15,389 nt of DNA, taken from Verrucomicrobiales bacterium. GTDB lineage: Bacteria; Verrucomicrobiota; Verrucomicrobiia; Limisphaerales; UBA9464. The stretch's first letter is position 1, and every line of letters begins with the position of its first letter. Below are positions 15,320 through 15,389 of this stretch, one piece after another. The notes below the pieces were generated by a model that was given only the letters and a program-made list of their open reading frames with translations, was not told where the DNA came from and did not search any database. A program made the translations under genes and the position numbers. Location: positions 1 through 15,389 of the forward strand of contig DLVS01000021.1 in the NCBI GenBank assembly GCA_003445095.1, read 5' to 3'.

Positions 15320-15389
15320 GGTGTCGGAGGCGCCTGAGGAACCATTCGACGTGACGGTGCGAAAGCAAGAGTGCGCGTCGTCCCCTCCG

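Noticed and set aside
15084..15368. A 94-codon minus-strand ORF starting with ATG near the right edge.
   Set aside because: It overlaps the signal-peptide end of the giant gene in another frame and is an Arg-rich shadow.

Overview
The window looks like chromosomal DNA of a GC-rich Gram-negative bacterium, most probably a Verrucomicrobiota member (the Pedosphaera/Limisphaera side is my guess). Three things point there: a giant secreted LamG protein coupled to a small secreted protein with DxDxDG loops and an FRLVV-type C-terminus; an ECF sigma factor with C-x25-H-x3-C-x2-C zinc-finger partners; and several Sec-type lipoproteins. This is inference from protein style. There is no rRNA or marker gene here to prove it.

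Left block, plus strand (2-2953). A tightly packed envelope gene run: the end of a DUF1269 membrane protein, a DUF4136 lipoprotein, a possible 25-codon leader ORF, a three-helix membrane protein with a DUF4105/Lnb-type domain, and a lipoprotein with two META (HslJ-like) domains. Gaps are under 30 nt if the leader ORF is counted, and the last two genes overlap by 4 nt, so one transcript is likely.

Middle block, plus strand (3032-6868). A 38-codon gene tail with no visible beginning overlaps by 4 nt the GTG start of a PP-loop ATPase related to the asparagine-synthetase synthase domain but lacking the glutaminase half. This pair looks like a piece of a larger, perhaps polysaccharide-related, cluster. 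After a 176-nt gap with no convincing gene comes a three-gene ECF module: zinc-finger protein, sigma factor, second zinc-finger protein. Both junctions overlap by 4 nt (ATGA), and the two zinc-finger proteins align without gaps over 46 residues, which suggests duplicated anti-sigma factors around one sigma. Downstream lies an unrecognised gene that reads as one protein of about 143 residues only if a single-base frameshift near 6700 is allowed.

Right block, minus strand (15319 down to 6921). A 2519-residue exported protein fills half the window: signal peptide, N-terminal beta-rich part, LamG domain near residues 490-655, a second beta-rich part, two long helical regions and a final beta-rich domain. 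Its stop codon lies 2 nt before the start of a 278-residue exported protein with two calcium-loop motifs. The ribosome-binding site of the second gene is inside the end of the first, so they are co-translated and probably work together outside the cytoplasm. The plus and minus blocks converge at about 6869-6920.

No tRNA, rRNA, CRISPR array or complete mobile element was seen. No gene-free stretch exceeds 300 nt.
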